This document shows, one piece after another, positions 1 through 10,200 of a DNA stretch of 64,000 nt. Every line of letters starts with the position of its first letter. The first letter of the stretch is position 1. Made by a program: the position numbers and the translations under genes. The stretch comes from a virus: IMG/VR virus record IMGVR_UViG_3300035670_000065, positions 47,993 through 111,992 of that record. One strand, given 5' to 3'. The notes under the pieces were generated by a model. It was not told where the DNA came from. It saw only the letters and a program-made list of their open reading frames with translations, and made no database searches.

Positions 1-2587
1 TAGTTACTACACCAGCAGATTCGACACCAGGTAAAGTAGATAGTCCATTGATATCAATCGCTACGATTCTGGCATACGTAGTAGTCGCCGCCATTGATCC
101 GCCTGATGCGGATGGAGTTCCTGAAGGAGTTCCTGGGGTGGTTAGTGCAACTATTGTGACACCGTTGGTAATGGAAGTACCTGCTCCCAATAAAGAGGCT
201 GACCCAGTAGTTCCAGATAGTGTAAATCTTGTAGTATTATTAGTTGATAAAGCTATTTGACCTGCTTGCTCTGTAGTAAGCACTAGGGTTCCAGTACCTT
301 TATGGCGTATTCCGGAGCCTGCATTAGTTCCGCCATTATCTCTTATTATACGTAAACCATAATCCGTATAAGTTGTATCTCCTATTAGATCTATATAGGA
401 ATTACCACTACCAGTTCTACCATTTCCTAACTCAATTCTACAAGATCCTGTAGATACAGTAGTATCTCCTACAAATAACTGTCCGGAGCTTACAGTAACG
501 GTGCCTGCCGAGTCAATCCGCATACGTTCAGTTAATGTATTTGTCGCGCCAGCGGTGTAGAACCGCATATTTGACAGGTAGGCACCTTCTACATAACTAC
601 GAATGGAGCCTAGGTAGTTTGCTCCTATAGCAACCATGTCCACGGCGGCGTAATCACTAACATCACCACCCATAACATCAATGGTTATAGCCGCGTTATC
701 CGCTCCAGCCACTCCATCTCTTACATGAAGCTTAGATAGAGGAGCGCTGGCACCTCCTAAAGACATTCTCTGTGTTGAAGTAATTCTCATCGCTTCAGTC
801 GGACTACTCGCACCGTCAGCCGTGGTGCTGAATGCAAGATACGTCGGCATCTCCGTAGTGGTTGGAGTGCTTTCGCAGTAGGCAGTGATGTATGCGCCAT
901 CGCGCATGATTGGGGTACCACCATCAACACCTGAGAATGTTAGTCGTCCAAGAATGTCTCCCGTCTGGACTGTGCCGCCCGTGTAAGTATCGACCGTCGT
1001 TGCGCGGTTGCGGGCAAGAAACAACATTGGGTTATTCGTTGCACTGTTGGCGAAGATGCCAATAGATGATGAAGATGCACTAGAACTGGCTGAGTTGACT
1101 TGCAGTTGAGGAATAAGACCAGCACCGCCACCTTGCGACGATCCCGGTACAGTTGCGCCCACTACAGTTCTTCCGTTCGCATCAATCACAAACGGCGTAC
1201 TATCCGGCGAAGCACTATCCTCCACCACAAACGCATTACCTGTGCCGGTGTTCGTCACCGTCAGCGCAGCACTGGCACTGTTGCTCAATATCGTCGTCGC
1301 GCCTTTGATCGCGTGGGTGTCGGTGGCTTCAGCGTCACCTATAGTTGCATTTCCAGTTATTACTACATCATTAAATACATTACTACCAGATACTGAACCT
1401 AGAGATACAGTCCATAAGGCATAGGTACCGGAACCTGCTATAATAGTTACATCTATAGTTAAGGATCCAGTACCACTATTATAAGCGGTTACTACGCCTG
1501 CCATCCTAGTGGAAGGTACTGTAGTATATGCAATAACTAGGTCCATACCTACTACTATTGCTTTACCTGTTTGAATAGTTAATGTTTTAGAACCTGTCCC
1601 TATAGTTAAACTAGTAGTACTAGTAGCATTAGTACCGGGGGCATTTAAAGCCGTTAGTGCAGAGGCTGCAGCATTAGTGGCGTGTGTACCTGCTGTAGTA
1701 GCTGAATTAGCTGCCGCAGTAGCGGAGTTAGAAGCATTAGTAGCGTGAGTAGAAGCAGTACTAGCCCAGTTAGAAGCTGTAGTTGCTGAGTTAGCTGCAT
1801 TAGTAGCATGAGTAGAAGCAGTACTAGCCCAATTAGAAGCTGTAGTTGCTGAGTTAGCTGCATTAGTTGCTTGGGTAGTAGCAGTACTAGCTTGATTTGT
1901 AGCTGTAGTAGCTGAATTAGCTGCATTAGTTGCTTGAGTGGATGCTGTCGTGGCTGAATTAGCTGCCGCAGTAGCGGAGTTAGAAGCATTAGTAGCGTGA
2001 GTAGAAGCAGTACTAGCCCAATTAGCTGCAGTAGTAGCTGAGTTAGCTGCATTAGTAGCGTGAGTAGAAGCAGTACTAGCCCAGTTAGAAGCTGTAGTTG
2101 CTGAGTTAGCTGCATTAGTTGCTTGGGTAGTAGCAGTACTAGCTTGATTTGTAGCTGTAGTAGCTGAGTTAGATGCCGCAGTAGCTGAATTAGAAGCATT
2201 AGTAGCATGAGTAGAAGCAGTACTAGCCCAATTAGCTGCAGTAGTAGCCGAGTTGCTAGCACTGGTGGCATAGTTGGAAGCTGTTGTAGCCCAATTAGAA
2301 GCTGTTGTAACAGATGCTGCTGCAGAAGTTGCTGCAGAAGTAGACTGTACAGCTACCCATGCTGACCCGTTCCAAACTCTCATTTCTGGAGTTACAGTAT
2401 TCCAATAAATAGCTCCCGTAACTAAAGCAGCTCCTTCATTATCTAAAGTAGGGTTTGCCGCTTTACTACCTAAATATTTTTTATTAAAGTCTGTTAACCC
2501 AGTACTAACTCCAGTAATTTCTGAAGTAGTGGCTAAGGTATTAAGTACATCTATGTAGTCCAGTTGTCCAGGATAAAAAGTGCTCAT
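1..2587 (-). CDS. Tail fibre protein (3' end outside window)
   Basis: Open from the ATG at 2587 to the window edge without a stop, at least 862 codons. The N-terminus starts MSTFYPGQLDYIDVLN. Residues about 85-310 are Ala/Thr/Ser/Asn heptad-like repeats, and the distal part has motifs such as ERMRID and AMRIT that recur in phage fibre shafts. It ends the late tail operon and begins 3 bp after the preceding gene stops. It probably forms a trimeric fibre for host contact. Family assignment rests on composition and position, since no receptor domain is recognisable. Confidence 0.8.
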   Translation of the reverse strand, partial: MSTFYPGQLDYIDVLNTLATTSEITGVSTGLTDFNKKYLGSKAANPTLDNEGAALVTGAIYWNTVTPEMRVWNGSAWVAVQSTSAATSAAASVTTASNWATTASNYATSASNSATTAANWASTASTHATNASNSATAASNSATTATNQASTATTQATNAANSATTASNWASTASTHATNAANSATTAANWASTASTHATNASNSATAAANSATTASTQATNAANSATTATNQASTATTQATNAANSATTASNWASTASTHATNAANSATTASNWASTASTHATNASNSATAAANSATTAGTHATNAAASALTALNAPGTNATSTTSLTIGTGSKTLTIQTGKAIVVGMDLVIAYTTVPSTRMAGVVTAYNSGTGSLTIDVTIIAGSGTYALWTVSLGSVSGSNVFNDVVITGNATIGDAEATDTHAIKGATTILSNSASAALTVTNTGTGNAFVVEDSASPDSTPFVIDANGRTVVGATVPGSSQGGGAGLIPQLQVNSASSSASSSSIGIFANSATNNPMLFLARNRATTVDTYTGGTVQTGDILGRLTFSGVDGGTPIMRDGAYITAYCESTPTTTEMPTYLAFSTTADGASSPTEAMRITSTQRMSLGGASAPLSKLHVRDGVAGADNAAITIDVMGGDVSDYAAVDMVAIGANYLGSIRSYVEGAYLSNMRFYTAGATNTLTERMRIDSAGTVTVSSGQLFVGDTTVSTGSCRIELGNGRTGSGNSYIDLIGDTTYTDYGLRIIRDNGGTNAGSGIRHKGTGTLVLTTEQAGQIALSTNNTTRFTLSGTTGSASLLGAGTSITNGVTIVALTTPGTPSGTPSASGGSMAATTTYARIVAIDINGLSTLPGVESAGVVT
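1654..2340 (-). repeat. Tandem coding repeats in tail fibre
   Basis: Units of roughly 21-45 bp encode variants of ASTASTHATNASNSAT. Whole blocks recur nearly unchanged, for example the 'actagcccagttagaagc' segments. Such tracts form fibre shafts and expand or contract by recombination. Confidence 0.8.
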
Positions 2588-2590
2588 CTT

Positions 2591-3511
2591 TTAAATCTCC
2601 TCAATATCTATCGTGGAACTATACATTTCGTATATAGGATGAGTTACTCCCGGCAACTGAGATAGCTTTCCATATATTTGGTGGGTTTGTTCCTTGGCCC
2701 AATCTGTGCTATTATCAGGAAATAGACTAATAAATAAAGGTTTAGACAACCCATTACCTTTTAATATTCTCATCATCTCTAACCTATCTGACGCATCTAG
2801 CCACTGTAGGTCGAAAGATAAACTATTATAACTAGTATTTCGGACGGTTACTAAATTACCAGACTCACTTCTAACGTGGGAGCTTAGATCTTTGATAGTA
2901 TTAGATAGACCGAAACTTGTATTAAATTTAGGTGACCAATGTCTGCCTATAATCAATCGGGAAGCTTCTATGTACTGTGCGGAGTTACTTGTATCTTCTA
3001 TTTCAATTGATAGAGATGTAACTGCTAGTCCTACAGCTGTAGAGGGTAGCCAAACTCTAGCATACGTTCCACCTCCATAAGAATAACTATTGACCCCTAG
3101 TGGTACAGAACCCCAGTTCCATAAACCTAACTGCTGGTAAGGACAGGCATTTATAGCACCTGTATCAAAGACTGTGGTAGCGCCTGTAGTACTAATTGTA
3201 GGTACAGCCGTTGTTCCAGTATGTGTTGGCGTTGTTCCTGTGTATCCTCGAACTCTAATAGTAGCTACTGAAGATAGATTACAGAAGGGTATAATTATAC
3301 CAGTTAGGGTCTGAGAAGGGAAACTCACTATTAAGTTCGCCTTCGCAGTGTCAGTAGTGCCAGTAGTTAGAGATCTCCACACCAGCGATTTAGCATCTAG
3401 CTTAAGATTAGTTACTACTACCTGGGCCGATGCCGTGCTAGATGGTGTCATAGTGGTAGTGCTAGCATCTACCAGATTTTCGTATATAATTCTTAAGTTA
3501 TTAGATGCCAT
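2591..3511 (-). CDS. Virion/tail tip protein, unknown family
   Basis: 306 residues, beginning MASNNLRIIYENL. The first 200 residues are rich in Thr, Ser and Gly and look like a beta-sandwich. The C-terminal 100 residues contain an IGRHWSPKFNTSFG segment and end in DIEEI. It lies between two fibre genes with gaps of 3 and 9 bp, so it is probably a baseplate or minor tail component. No catalytic motif seen. Confidence 0.7.
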   Translation of the reverse strand: MASNNLRIIYENLVDASTTTMTPSSTASAQVVVTNLKLDAKSLVWRSLTTGTTDTAKANLIVSFPSQTLTGIIIPFCNLSSVATIRVRGYTGTTPTHTGTTAVPTISTTGATTVFDTGAINACPYQQLGLWNWGSVPLGVNSYSYGGGTYARVWLPSTAVGLAVTSLSIEIEDTSNSAQYIEASRLIIGRHWSPKFNTSFGLSNTIKDLSSHVRSESGNLVTVRNTSYNSLSFDLQWLDASDRLEMMRILKGNGLSKPLFISLFPDNSTDWAKEQTHQIYGKLSQLPGVTHPIYEMYSSTIDIEEI

Positions 3512-3520
3512 TTTTACTCC

Positions 3521-3844
3521 TTATTGTTGAGCTCTAAGCGCATCTCGTGCTGTGGCCGCTTGCATATACAGACTATATAAAATTACGTATAGTTCTGTAT
3601 GTGTACAGGTTGTACCTAAAGGTGCTCCTGTTTCTGGATTGAGTAGGTCAATTGATCCATTTTCTGCATCAAAATCTAGTATGCAGGAATCGTTGCCTAA
3701 TCTAGCTAGATTGCTATCAATTAGGGTCACTATTTCCTCTTCGAAAATAGCTACAGGCAATCTACCGTAGTTATTCTTTATAGTTACTGTCTTACATCTT
3801 TGCCACTTAGTACCAGATACTGCAGATTCGTTATAATTTGCCAT
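3521..3844 (-). CDS. Small hypothetical tail-region protein
   Basis: 107 residues, not recognised. It contains a short acidic region (FDAENGSIDLLNPETG) and an Ala-rich C-terminus. It is translated in the tail operon, 3 bp after the collagen-like gene stops. Position suggests an accessory of the fibre proteins or an assembly factor. Confidence 0.65.
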   Translation of the reverse strand: MANYNESAVSGTKWQRCKTVTIKNNYGRLPVAIFEEEIVTLIDSNLARLGNDSCILDFDAENGSIDLLNPETGAPLGTTCTHTELYVILYSLYMQAATARDALRAQQ

Positions 3845-3847
3845 AAT

Positions 3848-5710
3848 TTAACCACATAAATAAATACAACCTATCATCTTAACTTCAGTGGGAGAACTAA
3901 ATACTAAGTTCTCTCGTGCTTTTGCCACTGTGTATCCTCGAACAATATCATCAGACTGTTTCATACCTTTTCCAGGTATTGAGGATGCAGTAATTAAATC
4001 ACCTATTTCAATATTACCGTTTTCCCCACATACATTAACCTGTCCTTCTCCCAAAGCATTTATAGCCACTAAGCTATAGTTATTTTTAATAGTATCATAT
4101 TCCGGAATGGGGGTAGGTGCATCTGTGTAGTCTGACTTTATGATGTTAGTAAATACAGCAGGAGTGTACCCAGTAGCTAGTAACTTAGGTATGCTAGCAA
4201 TAACTCCTACGGTACCTTTCTGATTTGGGGATGTAGTTAGTGTTACGCGACATATAATATTTGAAACACCTTTTTTATACACTACTTCAGAGTCTACTAC
4301 AATATCCCCTGTTTCTACAATATCAGATAATGCTAGTAGGGCATCGTGCGCTCCAGTAAATGGTCCATAGTTAGTACCACCACCCTCAGCATAAAAATCA
4401 AAACCATTAGCAGCACCTATTAGACCACCTGTAGACGTTCCACCGTACCTCGTACCTCTAATAGCATGTGCGCTTGCCCCTGCATTATTGGAGGTACCTA
4501 ATATAGCTACATCATTTCCATTATTATCCCCTTTGATGCCAATGGCTCCCGAGGAGTACCCATACACACCAAAAGAGCTGCCTGTGCCATATACACCGTA
4601 AGATCCTCCTGCCCCATAGAGCCCATAGGAGGAGGCGTAGCCGTAGACCCCATAAGTACCTGTAGCTACGTTAGCATAGCTACCGGATGAACCAGTAAAA
4701 TTACCTGCAGTACTACTAGTATTATATCCAATTACTGGAGCTACTGAACCACTCCAGCCTAGCGCAGCGTATGCTCCAGCAAAGGAGAGACTTTCTACAT
4801 ACATTCCTTTTACGGTTGCCTGTAGATTAGTACCATCCCAACGTAGATAGTTAGTAGAACTTCCTATAGAGAACTTGTACGCTCCGCCACTATACCCTAG
4901 ATAGTATCCCGTTCCAGTAGCATAATCTGTCTGGCCCCCCTTCATGTGTCCAGAAGTACCTACAGTTAGAGCACCTGAAACATTTAAAGCTCCAGTATCT
5001 ACAGTAAGAGCGCTTAAAGCACCTACCTTAAAAGTTGCTAGGTAAGAGGGGCTTACCCAAGTATATGATCCGGAAAGTACAGTTCCATCAGCTATGAATA
5101 GCCATTCACTGCTGGATAGGGCTCCTGAAGGTGGTAAAGTATACCAAGTTGTATACCCTGTAGCATTTCCTGCTGTAGGAGCACCTATAGGTACTGCTGG
5201 TGCGGCGGGTAAAGAACCACCACTTTGTATTTTGTAAGCTTTTACGGCTGTTGCACCTGTAGCTCCAGCGGTCCCTGTAGGGCCTGTGGGCCCTTGAACT
5301 CCTGTAGGACCAGTATTACCAGTCTCGCTGTAAGGTACAAACATAGTACCGAATGAACTGAGTATACCTGTCTGTGCCGCAGTAGCTTTATAGTGAACTA
5401 CAGCACCACTACCCTTCTGAGTAAGATAAGTAGCCGAAGATATAACTGCGGTTGCTACAGCGGTCCCAGTGCTAGTAGATATCTGAGTATACGTTCCCTC
5501 GGACCCAGTAGGGCTATAGTAAAACGTAATCAGTGGTGAAGTCATACCAGTGACTGTAGCCGTAAGTGTAATGTTAGCTGGAGTATATCCACCACCATCA
5601 GCTAGCTTAGTCATAGTACCGGAACTAGATGTTAAGGCTACAGCGCTACTTGCTAACCTGTTAGCCGCTGCGTGCAACTTTAGGTCTCTATCGTTAACAA
5701 TGGTTGCCAT
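3848..5710 (-). CDS. Collagen-like tail fibre/appendage protein
   Basis: 620 residues. A short Gly-X-Y collagen stretch (GPTGVQGPTGPTGTAG) lies around residues 135-155. A run of YGVYGxxS repeats around 350-400 resembles a beta-helical shaft. The C-terminus (GDLITASSIPGKGM) resembles terminal domains of phage and bacterial appendage proteins. Its start codon overlaps the stop of the upstream tail hub gene, which supports co-translation. Probably a side fibre or spike, with receptor specificity unknown. Confidence 0.75.
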   Translation of the reverse strand: MATIVNDRDLKLHAAANRLASSAVALTSSSGTMTKLADGGGYTPANITLTATVTGMTSPLITFYYSPTGSEGTYTQISTSTGTAVATAVISSATYLTQKGSGAVVHYKATAAQTGILSSFGTMFVPYSETGNTGPTGVQGPTGPTGTAGATGATAVKAYKIQSGGSLPAAPAVPIGAPTAGNATGYTTWYTLPPSGALSSSEWLFIADGTVLSGSYTWVSPSYLATFKVGALSALTVDTGALNVSGALTVGTSGHMKGGQTDYATGTGYYLGYSGGAYKFSIGSSTNYLRWDGTNLQATVKGMYVESLSFAGAYAALGWSGSVAPVIGYNTSSTAGNFTGSSGSYANVATGTYGVYGYASSYGLYGAGGSYGVYGTGSSFGVYGYSSGAIGIKGDNNGNDVAILGTSNNAGASAHAIRGTRYGGTSTGGLIGAANGFDFYAEGGGTNYGPFTGAHDALLALSDIVETGDIVVDSEVVYKKGVSNIICRVTLTTSPNQKGTVGVIASIPKLLATGYTPAVFTNIIKSDYTDAPTPIPEYDTIKNNYSLVAINALGEGQVNVCGENGNIEIGDLITASSIPGKGMKQSDDIVRGYTVAKARENLVFSSPTEVKMIGCIYLCG

Positions 5711-7287
5711 TATACAAGTACCTCTACGTCTATTGTGCTATCTAACCAACTAGGTGCTAAACTAATAACTTGCCCTGTAAGTCCATTGGTAAGTCCGAAT
5801 CTAGGATACTTCAAGCTAACTTGTTGACCTAATTTTAAGCCTAGTAACTTAGAAGTACCAGTTAGGGAGTATACGTTGTGCTGCTGCCTATAGTACGTCA
5901 TTATTCTATCAGCTTCTGCAGTAGCATCCGTACCTTTTACTAGCAAAGTATTCTTTTGCTCAGGGTCTATATTTAAGCCATATAGTGCTTTTACGCCTGT
6001 GCCATCCGTTGCAGTTTTTGTTAAGTATTCTGTTGCGTAATCTGTTTTGTGATCCTCAGGAATTGCTGTTAGTAGATCACTTTGCACTGTCCAGTTCTTA
6101 CAGTACCCAATTGTGCATGTGGCACGAACTGGTACACGTTGGGATAAGTTAAAGGATCCTTGAATTATATCATTATCAGTTATTTCTGTAATATCTGAAT
6201 TGACAAACGGTACACCATACTTAAGAAGCTGTAACTTACCTTCCTTAGACATTACCAATTGCGCGCCTACGCTGGCCGCTAGTTCTGAACAGATTGAAAA
6301 GACTGATTCTGACCCAGTAACTTGAACGCCGGTTGGTTGAGTATTAGCCGTTGAAAATGCTAAAAGGTTTGGCAGATCTAAATCTGAGGCTGTAAACCTT
6401 TGGTAAGAGTTGCCGTACTCTTTAACTAATAACGCAATTATTTGTGCAATATTATTAGAGTATGTACTATCCGTAGCACCAGTAGTTAAGTTAATTGACT
6501 TCTGTACTCCTTGAACCGACATTGTAATAGTGCCTGCTGGAGTATATGCCAACTTAAACTTACCACTAGGGGCTGTATAAGTAATACCTGATAGTAGGTC
6601 TCCGGGCCCGTCTTTATCTGTATAAAGTGGAACTCCATTATCTCTAACTTCTATAATACGTTCTGAGTTATCTCTACAGAACATATACTCTAGCTGAGCT
6701 GGATCTACGTATAGAGGTTCTATATTATGAACTTCTCCAAATACTAAAGGTTTAATAGTATCTTGATTAGTTTGTCCGTCTGCCCAGGTTCCATAAGTAC
6801 CTAACTTATCTTCAGTTATAGGGGAATTTAGTTTCTGTAGTTTATCAATAAAACGAATATTTAATAAGCTACGTTTCTTTGAGTCTATATCAGCAATAAT
6901 ACCGCTAAATATTAGTTTGAACTTTGTTTTAAAATCTGCTAAATCTGTGGAGACCCAGAAAGGGTCTCCCAAATATATATTAATGGATTTATTAACCCAT
7001 AGGTACTTTGTATTATCTAACCAATCATCCAATTCTCCATTAGGGTTTAGGATCTCTACATCTCCATAGGACAGCGACGAATCGCTGTCCGATATGGATT
7101 CTGAAAACTTAATCCTATTTCCTAGAACTGGATTAAAACTAACTAGAGAGTCTTCCGTTAGGTAACCAGTGGATGAAAGATACAACGTTTCGCTAGCCCA
7201 TCCGCCACTGTACTTTGAGATAACTACCTCAATAAATAAAGCTTTTATTGCTTTAGGGTCTTCCAACCACGATTGTGAATAAGACAT
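5710..7287 (-). CDS. Tail hub / baseplate protein
   Basis: 525 residues directly after the tape measure, with the tape-measure stop overlapping this start. In siphoviruses this slot holds distal-tail and hub proteins. Segments such as SYGDVEILNPNGELDDW and KLLGLKLGQQVSLKYPRFG look like baseplate beta domains. No enzymatic motif was found. Assignment is mainly positional. Confidence 0.65.
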   Translation of the reverse strand: MSYSQSWLEDPKAIKALFIEVVISKYSGGWASETLYLSSTGYLTEDSLVSFNPVLGNRIKFSESISDSDSSLSYGDVEILNPNGELDDWLDNTKYLWVNKSINIYLGDPFWVSTDLADFKTKFKLIFSGIIADIDSKKRSLLNIRFIDKLQKLNSPITEDKLGTYGTWADGQTNQDTIKPLVFGEVHNIEPLYVDPAQLEYMFCRDNSERIIEVRDNGVPLYTDKDGPGDLLSGITYTAPSGKFKLAYTPAGTITMSVQGVQKSINLTTGATDSTYSNNIAQIIALLVKEYGNSYQRFTASDLDLPNLLAFSTANTQPTGVQVTGSESVFSICSELAASVGAQLVMSKEGKLQLLKYGVPFVNSDITEITDNDIIQGSFNLSQRVPVRATCTIGYCKNWTVQSDLLTAIPEDHKTDYATEYLTKTATDGTGVKALYGLNIDPEQKNTLLVKGTDATAEADRIMTYYRQQHNVYSLTGTSKLLGLKLGQQVSLKYPRFGLTNGLTGQVISLAPSWLDSTIDVEVLV

Positions 7288-10200
7288 TAAACCATCCTAA
7301 CTTTTGATCTATCGGCCCAAACTACCTCTGAAACTGCAGTATCTACAGCCTCTGCGACAGCCTCTGCCATTCTATTAGACGAATCATACGTTGAAGTTAT
7401 TAGGCTTCCAGTATGCTTAATCTGCTCTTCTCTCATTCTCTTAACTTCTTCACGAAGATACTTAAGTTCCTGCAACAGTTCGGTATTGTTAGTAGATAAC
7501 ATTCCCATAGTCTGTCCAGCTGGATAAACTCGTGCAGGTGTCGCGAAGTCGACCAACTCAGGACCCTCTTCACCCACTAGAGACATACCACTAGCTAGAC
7601 CACCTCTGGCGTACTGTCTAAATACTTCACCATTCTGTGAGGCTGAATGGGCAAACACACCCTTAATATTAGATAGACCTACTGCTCCTGTCTGCAACTG
7701 GGTTAACCAATAATCATACCCGGCCTGTTCTGGTGCTCTACCTAGACCCTTATAGTATAGGTCGTTTACTATTTCTTTATAGGCTTCGTTGTTAAACGCC
7801 TTAGTAATAGTAGTAGTATCTAAGGCACCTGAAGACAGCTGACCCATCCAGTAATCCATACCAGTGGATTCACCTTTACGCCCTAAGGTATCTTTATATA
7901 AGCCGCTAACTAGATCGTTATAGATATTGGGCTGAGTGTATGATCCTCCTGCTGCTCCTGATCCAGCAGCTATTGCAGCTCCTAGGGTATTTTTAACAGC
8001 ATCCATTGCAATACCTAATTGAGCTGTTAATTGTGCTGTTGTCTGAGTATTAGTAGCAATGATACCTAGAGCATCTAACTGCAGTTGCTCTACGTCTGCC
8101 TGTGCACTTAGAGAAATTGCCGTACTGTCTAGCATCTGTAGTACACTATTGAAGTCTTGTGTATACTGTGCTGAACTAGCAAATAGACCTCTTGAAGCTT
8201 CTAAGAACTTATCACTAACTTCTGGTAGCTTGTCGATTGCTGCTTGTTGGGCAGTTTTCTCTGCTTCCGTTGATCCTCTTGTAAGGGCTGCAATTACTGT
8301 AGCTTCGTACTGAGACTTAGCTTCGCCGTACTTTTGGGTCGGAGTTAGTGTAGAACTATCACTTAGCAGTAATGACTTCTTGTAGTCTCTTAGAGCTTTT
8401 ACGTTATCTCTTAGAACTTTAACTGATTCAGTGTAGGTATCGTTTAGCTTTTCTTGAATCTCTTTCGCATCTTCTAAAGCGTATATATACTCTAGGATAG
8501 GTTTGAACTGTTCGCTGGTTCCTGACAGTTCTTGCTCTCTGGAAATAGCGTTAGCCTGACTCTCTCTGCCTGTTAAGTTATATATGCGTTGCTCTAGGGT
8601 CAACTTCTGATTGTTTAGTGCGAGCTGTTGTTGAGCTACCAGAGCTTTTCTGAACGTACCTATTAGCTTCTCTGTTTCTGAAGTTAGTTGGCCGATATCC
8701 TCAAAGAACTTGGTAAACGCGGCGGTCTGCTTATCTATATCTACTAAAGCTTTCTGAGCTGCGGTACTAGTTATCTCAAATATTCTATCAGTAATCTCTG
8801 TAACTTTATTATCAGCTGCGCGCTTATTTTGAGCTTTGTATAGAGCTAGTTGAGCAGCCGCATAAGTTGAAGTTGAAGAGGTAACTTGTTCTAGCGTTGC
8901 TCCTACTTCTAGTAACTTCGCTGTGTAGTCCTCTACCTTATCATTAACTTCGGCTTGTTGTCTCTCCCAAGTTGATAGTCCTAGACGGGCTAACTCTCTC
9001 TCAGCTTTCTTTGTATCTTCAGCCAGCTGCTTTAGTATGTCGGCCAGTTTCTTGGCTGAATCTTCTGCGTCTTTTTTGGAGTCTTTTTCTGCGTCCTTAC
9101 GTAGCTGAATATCTCGTACGCCAAAATCTGGCATATCTATATTAAATCCACTACTTAAGCTTGCTATAAGATTTTTCCACTCAGGGCTACTTAATAAGGT
9201 TTTAAATACCGTAGATAGCTTAGTAATTTGCTCTTGTGCAGTTGTAATCATACCTGCCACCGATATATTGGAAGCCAGTTTTACAACGCCCTCACCAATT
9301 ACTACATTCTTCATTAGAGGAGTTACAACGGTATTCATAATGATGGAACCTACTTGACTAGCAAAAGTATTGGCTAATCCAATACTTAAACTATCTGCTA
9401 GATAAGTGCCTAATTCCTTACCTACATTTTTTCCATCCTTAAAGGAATCCATTATGTTATCTTGCATTCCACTTATTGAGATTCCGAAAAGTTCGGCCTT
9501 CTTAGCGCCATCTTCTAGTTTCCACAGGCTTTCATATGCTGCAATATTCGCTGAACTTAAGTCTTCTGTCGCTAGTATGTTAGCTCTTGTGCTAGTAGTT
9601 AGAGCCTCCTGAGCCTGGAACTGATCTAACATTCCTCCAGATACTTCCTGTATCGCCACATTAGTGTCAAACAGTAATTGTGCTCTAGCCTCTTCAGCGG
9701 ATGCTACTGCCTCAAATGCGGGCATTACATCAAGTAGGGAGTTTAGTAGATCTATTCCGGCTTGTCCCGTTGTAGAAAGTGACTCAGATACCGTAGTAAA
9801 TGCGCTCTTAAATTCTGCTTTAGTTTTAGGTACTTGTAATCCAAAGTCCTTTAATTGTTTACCAAGTCCAGGTATTGCGTCACCTAGAGCATTATCCTTA
9901 CCACTAGCTGCTCTAGTATCTTGGAAGGTATTGAAGAGTCTGAATCTTACAGGGTCAAGTTTTTCAGTCTCAGTCAAGAAGTTGTCTGTATAGAACTCCA
10001 TCTTTTCAGTGAAGGATTCTAACCCACCTGCTCCTTTAACTAGAGAATCTTGTAGCTTGATTACTTGATAAACAAAAGCTTCTGCGTCATTTGCACCGGT
10101 TCTAGTAGCGTCGGCGAGTTCTTTTTCAGCATCCGCTAATTCTTTAGCGGCACTCTGAACCTCCTTACTAGAGGACGTTAACATGTTATTTGCTAGTACT

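Noticed and set aside
1654-2271. A 205-codon Leu-rich minus-strand frame
   Set aside because: It is the shifted frame of the tail-fibre repeats. The true frame runs from 2587 with fibre-like sequence.
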